Of a DNA stretch of 64,000 nt, positions 59,204-64,000 are shown piece after piece; position 1 is the first letter of the stretch; every line of letters begins with the position of its first letter. Below the pieces are notes generated by a model that saw nothing but the letters and a program-made list of their open reading frames with translations, searched no databases and was not told the DNA's origin. The stretch is from RYN-428 sp035551995 (lineage in GTDB: Bacteria > Planctomycetota > Phycisphaerae > Tepidisphaerales > Tepidisphaeraceae). The stretch is from NCBI GenBank assembly GCA_035551995.1, contig DASZME010000012.1:124001-188000 (forward strand), written 5' to 3'. The translations under genes and the position numbers were made by a program.

Positions 59204-62200
59204 TCAGGCCGGCCGAGTGGGCGCCACGGCGGCGTCGCCGCTGGCGTTGGTATCGGCCGGTACGGTCGTCGCGATGACCTGAGCGATTACATACAAGCTC
59301 TCTGCGCGCAATGCGGCCGGAACGCTGATCGTGAGAGCGAAACTGGCGAAGCCGCCGGGCGAAATCCGGATTCGTTTTGTATACGACTTGAGCGACGTAT
59401 CGCCGTTGTCCAACTGTTGGTCGCCGGACGCGAAAAGGTAGATCGTCGCGCTCCCGTCGGCGGTTACGTTTCCATCGTTTTCGATGCGCAAGGAAGCGAC
59501 GGCGCCGCCGCTTGATTTCACGGCGACGCCGCCTGGGTTTACGATACTGCTATGCAGCGTTACCGCGGCCGGCGCCAGCGCGATCGGGTTCGCGCTGGCG
59601 ACGACGTATTGATCCTCGCCCACGCTTTTTTCCGCCGTCACCGACGCGATCAGGTAGTAGCTTCCGGCCGGAATGCTGTCCAGATACGTGAAGTCGATTT
59701 TGAAAGAATGCGTTCCCCCGGCGGGAAGGGTGATCGTTTTATAAGTAGGACTCGTCAAGAGACTAGCGGCGCTGGTCAGTACCGGACTACTCGACAGAAA
59801 CAAGGTCAGTTGCAACGGCTTTTTGAAAAGCACGCCCGAAGTATTCGTAACGGCGACGGTAACGCTTCCCTTGCTTGCGGTGACGGCTCCGGCCGGTATT
59901 TTCGACTTCAGCGTCAACATGAATTGCGACAAAACAGCGGCTTGATCGTTGTCGGTCTCGCCGAAATCCACGCCGGAAACCTGGTTTCCGCCGCTGATGG
60001 CAACGGCGGCGAATCCCGCGGCCGGCGCGGTCAGATGCTCTTCATTGCTGGGCACGGCGACAACGCGGTACGCCCCGCTCGCCAGATCGGTGAAGCGATA
60101 ATTTCCATTGGCGTCGGTAACCTGCGTCGGCTCGTTCGGCTCCGGAACCCCGGTGTTCGCGTTGTCGATAAAGACAACCACGCCGCCCACGCCCGCCTCC
60201 CCATCTTCCTGAACGCCGGTCTGTTGATCGTCTTGAAAAACCGTTCCGGCGATGACACCGGCGCCGAATGCAGGCGTCGCCGGAACCTGGGCGAGGGCCT
60301 GAATCTGTTGAGCGGTCAGGGCGATGTTATAGACGCGCAGATCATCGACGGCGCCGTCGAAGAATTCGCCGGCGCTTGACGCCGCCCCGCCCACCCACAG
60401 ATCGCCGGCGCCCGAGCCGTCTTGTGCCGTGCCGCTGACGGAAAGCGCGCCGTCAACGTAAAGCGACCGTGTTCCCGCCGATCCGTCCTGCACCAGCGTC
60501 AGGTAGTGCCAACTCGTATCGGCGACCGGACCTTCGATGACATTCTCGCCCGCGGCGGCGGCAAACGCCCAATGACCGCTCGGGTCGAGATAGAGGCCGT
60601 AGCCAGGGGCGACGTCGGCGCTCTTGGCGACGATGCCGGCCCATTTCCCGTCCGGCGCGCCCGCTTGCACCCACAGGCCGATCGTGAAGCTATCGGCGGC
60701 GGTAAATTGAAGTTGCGGTTCATTCGGAATGTCAACGTCGGCGCCGGGCGCGGCGGCGCCCGCGAAGCTCAGCGCCGACCACCCGACCCGCCCGGCGATC
60801 CAGCCAATGCCCTCGCTGAGCGTGCCGTCGTCATTGTTTCCGCTCGCGTCCACGGTCATGGCGCCGCCGTCTTCGTTGAACTGCCAGTAACCAACCAATC
60901 CGGGAACCGCGGGCGTCGATGCCGCCGCCACATTTGAGGCCGGCGAAGTTCCCGCGCCATTCTCGGCCTGGATTTCGTACCAGTAGGGCGTGCCGACATC
61001 CGTGGTCAGGTCATCGTAGCTTGTGTCGGTGCGAGGGACCGATCCGATGGGGATAAACGTCATGCCGTCCGTTGATCGTTCGATCGAAAATGACGTGGCG
61101 TTGTTCGAGTTCTCCTGCCAGTTGAGTTGAACGTCGGTCGCGGAGATTGCCGTGGCGGAAAGATTCGACGGCGTCGCGGGGACGACGTCGCCGGCCGTCG
61201 CGAGCAGCCCGAAGACCGCCACGCTGTCGGCCGTCGCGACAAAGACATGCCCGTCGGCGACCGTCGGCGTCGCGAACTTCACGCCCTGTCCGAGTTCATC
61301 GCGGGCGCCGGCCTGTTCACTGTCGTAGAGTTGATCGGCGACGTTGGCGGCGTCAAACGCATAGAGCGTCTCGTGCGTGCTGTATTGCATCTCCCACACG
61401 ATTCCATTGGCGGCGCCGTCGGAAGAAATGCTGGGCGTGGCGCCGGGGTATCCGAAAGCGATCGGGGACGTCGCGGACGGCCCGGTGAGCAGCCCGTTCA
61501 CCATGGGGAAACTTTCAAGGCCCTCGCCGGGCGCGTTGACGTAGACATTTCCGTTGAAATAGGCGGGGGTGTCGTAGATGCCGTTTTCGCTGCTCACGCT
61601 GATCGTCTGGAGATTGGTATTCGCCGTCGGGCTATAGCCGCCGAGATCGTCGGCGTCGACAAGGTAGAGATTTCCGTCCTTGCCGCCGCCGACGGCCTCG
61701 TCAGGATCGGGTCCGCTCTGCGTCGGAAGCAGCAGGACGCCGCCGGAGCCGAAGTCGATGTCGAACTGGTCCAGGTCGGCCTGGTTGAAAGGGGTGAACG
61801 AATCGGCGACGGCGAGGCTGCCGTTGTTGTTGGTCACCTCGATCATGGAGTCGCCGTAGTCGCCGTCGCCGTCGTCGAACGTGCCGTTGCCGACGCTGAG
61901 GAACAAGTTGCCCTGGCTGTCGATGGCGGGCGCACCGCCGCTCGCCCAGATGCCTCCGTCGGCGCCGTTGGCTGTGACGTTCAGCGCCGATTCCAGTTGC
62001 AGATCCGACGCGTTGTACGCCGCGATCCACCCGTGGTACGGCCCGCTGTCTCCATACGACGCCCAGGTGATATAGACGCTTCCGTCGCTCAGCGCCAAAG
62101 CCGCCCGCTCGCTTTCGATCAACGGGTTGAAGGAAATTTGCCCGCCCTGGCCGCCGGCGCCGGCGCCGGGCAGGGAAAGCTGAATGTTCACCGGCCCGCC

Positions 62201-62809
62201 GAACTTTTCCGCGCCCGTGGCGATGTCCAGCGCGTGCAATTGCTGGGAATACGTTACCGCGCCGGTGCTGAAGTTCGTTTGCTGAATATTGCTGACGACA
62301 TAAAGGGTATTGGTCGTTGCGTCGATGACCGGCGTGCCGGTGATTCCCACCTCCGGCGTGATGTTTCCCGCCGCCACCGCGGAGGCCGGAATCGACGTCA
62401 CGCCGGCGGCGGCGTCAACGAAACTGGTATGCCAGAGCGGTTGCGCGTCGGCGCCGGAATCATCGTCGGAGTCGAAGGCATAGACGCTGTCGTGCTCCGT
62501 GGCGACAAAGACCACGTCGTGCACCCCGCCGGCCCCCATCGCCACCCCGGACATATACAACGGCTGCGCGTAAACGGTTCCATCGACCGGGTATGAAAAG
62601 AGCTCGCCAAAATCCGCCGAATTGACGTTCTGCGGCGTGAGGATCGTTTCCTGGGAATTGACGCCGCTTCGGCTGTTGTCGTTGTGATAAGTCAACACGC
62701 TGGCCGAAAGCAATACGCGACTTTCCAACCTTTCGGCCAGAATTTTCCGTCGCTGAATTTTGACACGATATCCCTGTCGCCGGCAAAGCCGCCGCACACC
62801 GCTCAACAT
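59204..62809 (-). CDS. LEPR-XLL giant exoprotein with propeller, FN3, LamG and SdrD-B domains
   Basis: This 1201-residue exported protein has the sorting signature LESRVLLS near residue 29. Residues about 40-480 form a PQQ-type beta-propeller-like part (VLTYHNDNSRSG, VHDVVFVATEHDSVYAFDS, TNTLYVVSNI). Then come an FN3 domain (PSNLSATAISATDVQLNW), a LamG/concanavalin domain (GLVGYWQFNEDGGAMTVDAS), an SdrD_B-like domain (GTVFQDDQQTGVQEDG) and CARDB-like modules at the C-terminus. ATG 62809 is chosen because GGAAGGA precedes it. It is probably a cell-surface polysaccharide- or lectin-type adhesin. Confidence 0.85.
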   Translation of the reverse strand: MLSGVRRLCRRQGYRVKIQRRKILAERLESRVLLSASVLTYHNDNSRSGVNSQETILTPQNVNSADFGELFSYPVDGTVYAQPLYMSGVAMGAGGVHDVVFVATEHDSVYAFDSDDDSGADAQPLWHTSFVDAAAGVTSIPASAVAAGNITPEVGITGTPVIDATTNTLYVVSNIQQTNFSTGAVTYSQQLHALDIATGAEKFGGPVNIQLSLPGAGAGGQGGQISFNPLIESERAALALSDGSVYITWASYGDSGPYHGWIAAYNASDLQLESALNVTANGADGGIWASGGAPAIDSQGNLFLSVGNGTFDDGDGDYGDSMIEVTNNNGSLAVADSFTPFNQADLDQFDIDFGSGGVLLLPTQSGPDPDEAVGGGKDGNLYLVDADDLGGYSPTANTNLQTISVSSENGIYDTPAYFNGNVYVNAPGEGLESFPMVNGLLTGPSATSPIAFGYPGATPSISSDGAANGIVWEMQYSTHETLYAFDAANVADQLYDSEQAGARDELGQGVKFATPTVADGHVFVATADSVAVFGLLATAGDVVPATPSNLSATAISATDVQLNWQENSNNATSFSIERSTDGMTFIPIGSVPRTDTSYDDLTTDVGTPYWYEIQAENGAGTSPASNVAAASTPAVPGLVGYWQFNEDGGAMTVDASGNNDDGTLSEGIGWIAGRVGWSALSFAGAAAPGADVDIPNEPQLQFTAADSFTIGLWVQAGAPDGKWAGIVAKSADVAPGYGLYLDPSGHWAFAAAAGENVIEGPVADTSWHYLTLVQDGSAGTRSLYVDGALSVSGTAQDGSGAGDLWVGGAASSAGEFFDGAVDDLRVYNIALTAQQIQALAQVPATPAFGAGVIAGTVFQDDQQTGVQEDGEAGVGGVVVFIDNANTGVPEPNEPTQVTDANGNYRFTDLASGAYRVVAVPSNEEHLTAPAAGFAAVAISGGNQVSGVDFGETDNDQAAVLSQFMLTLKSKIPAGAVTASKGSVTVAVTNTSGVLFKKPLQLTLFLSSSPVLTSAASLLTSPTYKTITLPAGGTHSFKIDFTYLDSIPAGSYYLIASVTAEKSVGEDQYVVASANPIALAPAAVTLHSSIVNPGGVAVKSSGGAVASLRIENDGNVTADGSATIYLFASGDQQLDNGDTSLKSYTKRIRISPGGFASFALTISVPAALRAESLYVIAQVIATTVPADTNASGDAAVAPTRPA

Positions 62810-63005
62810 TACACAGTCCTTCCGATCGAACTCCAACCGCGGCCGAACGGCGCGCTTTCAAAACTCTCGTTCCGCTTGAACGATCGGAAATTCCAGGAAT
62901 ACCGAAAAAAATTCGGAGACGATATGATTTGAGTCGGGCGTTTGGAAGAATTGCGCGATTCCCTACGACTGTTTCAGTCTTCGCGCCGCGGCGCCAGTGG
63001 CGATA
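62810..63005. other. Short intergenic region
   Basis: About 195 bp form the leader of the exoprotein gene (minus strand) downstream of the molybdoenzyme stop (63006, minus strand). No repeat or terminator is evident. Confidence 0.4.
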
Positions 63006-64000
63006 TTATCCGGCGCCCACCACAATGACTTTGCTTTGCACGCGATTTCGTCCCGTTCGCTGGTTGGGCCGCGGCAGCGGCTGGGCGTAGCCGTTGCCGT
63101 CGATCGTCCGCACGCGCATTTCGTACCGGCCCGGCTTCAGGTCCACGAGCCACGCCCGCCAATGAGCGACGCTATATCGCATCGGCCATTCCCTGGGGCG
63201 CCCGGCGGCGGCAAATCCCCAGACATCCTTAGGCGATATTCCCGCCGGCAATCCGCCGCCCCAGTCGGCCGGCGGAGGCTCGATCGCCGCCGGTTTCCAT
63301 TCCGCGCCGGCCCAGACGGGATCAGTGTCGGCCAAATCTTTCTTGTCGCCGGGATCGGGACGAATCCAATATTCGATGCGATCCAGTCCGGGCCATCCGG
63401 TCATTGCCGTGCCGCGAATTTCGATGGGCGCGTTGGCCGCGAAAGTCGAGGGGCGCGTGTCGTCGAAATACGCCGCCGTTTTGAGGTACGACTCGGGATC
63501 GTTCTTGGCCAGCGCATAGGTGTCGTTGGCTTGATAGTTGTTCGTCAGCACCACTTTTTGCAGCCACTTGACCGATTTGAACCCATGCGCCCACGGTACC
63601 ACCATCCGCACCGGCCCCCCGCGCACCGGCGGAATCGGCTCGCCGTTGAGACGATAGGCGACAAACGGCGGCAACGCGCCCGGCGGCGTATCGAGCACCT
63701 GGCTCAGCGCCAACGATGAACGAAACATCTGCTTGGGATCGTCGTTATGGAACCCCCAGTAGAAGACGCGCCGAACTTCATTCAAAACGCCGCACGCGCC
63801 AAGCACGTCTCGCAGCGGCACGCCTTCCCACAATCCCTGCCCAAGCGGCAGAGCGATGTTGTTGCATTGCATCGCCTTGAGAAACCGCACCCCATGCCGC
63901 TCGCCGAGCTTGAGCAGCGCCGCCAAATTAAGGGCGGTGTTGTCCGAAAGCTGCATTGGTTTTTCGATGGTCGCGCCTTCCTCGGCGACGACCTCCAGCC
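63006..64000 (-). CDS. Sulfite-oxidase-like molybdopterin-dependent oxidoreductase (partial)
   Basis: The gene runs off the right edge; at least 330 residues are present. MQCNNIALPLGQGLWEGVPLRDVL contains the molybdenum-ligand-type cysteine (QCNN). VRGGPVRMVVPWAHGFKSVKWLQKVVLTN is the pterin/dimer interface stretch of the sulfite oxidase family, and GTAMTGWPGLDRIEYW begins the C-terminal Ig-like dimerisation domain (MOCO_dimer). It should oxidise a small sulfur or related compound, probably in the periplasm; the signal peptide is beyond the window. The final codons are KVIVVGAG. Confidence 0.9.
   Translation of the reverse strand, partial: LEVVAEEGATIEKPMQLSDNTALNLAALLKLGERHGVRFLKAMQCNNIALPLGQGLWEGVPLRDVLGACGVLNEVRRVFYWGFHNDDPKQMFRSSLALSQVLDTPPGALPPFVAYRLNGEPIPPVRGGPVRMVVPWAHGFKSVKWLQKVVLTNNYQANDTYALAKNDPESYLKTAAYFDDTRPSTFAANAPIEIRGTAMTGWPGLDRIEYWIRPDPGDKKDLADTDPVWAGAEWKPAAIEPPPADWGGGLPAGISPKDVWGFAAAGRPREWPMRYSVAHWRAWLVDLKPGRYEMRVRTIDGNGYAQPLPRPNQRTGRNRVQSKVIVVGAG

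Noticed and set aside
61127..62596. Long plus-strand open frame (489 codons) opposite the LEPR-XLL giant gene
   Set aside because: Antisense to a coherent multi-domain protein; composition is the mirror of the repeat-rich Gly/Asp/Ala gene.
1..64000. CRISPR arrays, rRNA and tRNA genes
   Set aside because: No regularly spaced direct repeats with unique spacers and no rRNA core or tRNA T-loop/acceptor pattern were noticed; the repeats present are isolated hairpin elements. A covariance-model scan for tRNAs would be decisive.

Overview
The window looks like the chromosome of a GC-rich member of the Planctomycetota, most likely the Phycisphaerae side. Three large exported proteins carry the planctomycete LEPR-XLL N-terminal signature (LESRMLLS, LESRVLFD, LESRVLLS). 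DUF1501, Gfo/Idh/MocA proteins with Tat-like signals, BlaI/M56 pairs, DUF3300/DUF2950, multiple GspE/PilB ATPases and squalene-hopene cyclase genes fit the same phylum. I saw no rRNA, tRNA or CRISPR array. The affiliation is inferred from protein families, not from a marker gene.

Layout. 0-2.7 kb: a VapBC-like pair with a frameshifted toxin, a DUF1501 protein and a gene remnant. 2.7-8.2 kb: a minus-strand type IV pilus/secretion ATPase set (PilB, PilT, PilB). 8.6-11.2 kb: a LEPR-XLL metalloprotease-like protein and a truncated relative. 11.2-15.2 kb: a membrane protein, thiazole synthase ThiG and a DUF2231-like membrane protein. 15.8-20.9 kb: a BlaI repressor and a giant M56 sensor with its palindromic operator. 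21-24 kb: MazEF, a receiver-HATPase protein and an outer-membrane protein. 24-26.4 kb: a SCO1/DUF420/ABC-2 permease operon. 26.6-33.3 kb: transglutaminase, zinc metallopeptidase, DUF3300 (frameshifted), DUF2950 and an oxidoreductase.

33.4-37.9 kb is the most interesting part. A SAM-I riboswitch with a readable terminator/antiterminator precedes a divergent threonine-synthase-like enzyme, followed on the same strand by a CysO-like sulfur carrier and a NIL-domain protein. The sulfur genes are interleaved with an HNH-endonuclease pair and an XRE-like/ImmA pair. I propose a methionine/SAM-regulated, protein-thiocarboxylate-dependent homocysteine (or related sulfur amino acid) pathway.

38-44 kb holds a response regulator, a GH57 glycosidase, a HEAT-PDZ protein, a second LEPR-XLL protein and PII. 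44.3-48.6 kb is a second candidate system: cysteine desulfurase, a GcvH/LbpA-like lipoyl carrier, a G3E GTPase, an HdrA-like cysteine protein and a ferredoxin. It runs into a hopanoid/triterpenoid locus (48.9-54.8 kb): radical SAM protein, DUF116-polyprenyl synthase fusion, half-size cyclase-fold protein and squalene-hopene cyclase with its DADD motif. 54.8-64 kb: SDR and Gfo/Idh oxidoreductases, a lipoprotein, a frameshifted D-aminoacyl-tRNA deacylase, a third LEPR-XLL giant and the C-terminal part of a sulfite-oxidase-like molybdoenzyme cut by the window end.

Non-coding DNA is rich in dispersed hairpin elements. One MITE-like family has three near-complete copies (83, 28880, 48643); a second has two full copies (15519, 56948) with GAGC termini; a short GC palindrome motif recurs four times. 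Several genes (vapC, the HNH pair, DUF3300, dtd) are each restored by single-base indels, which could be real decay or assembly errors.
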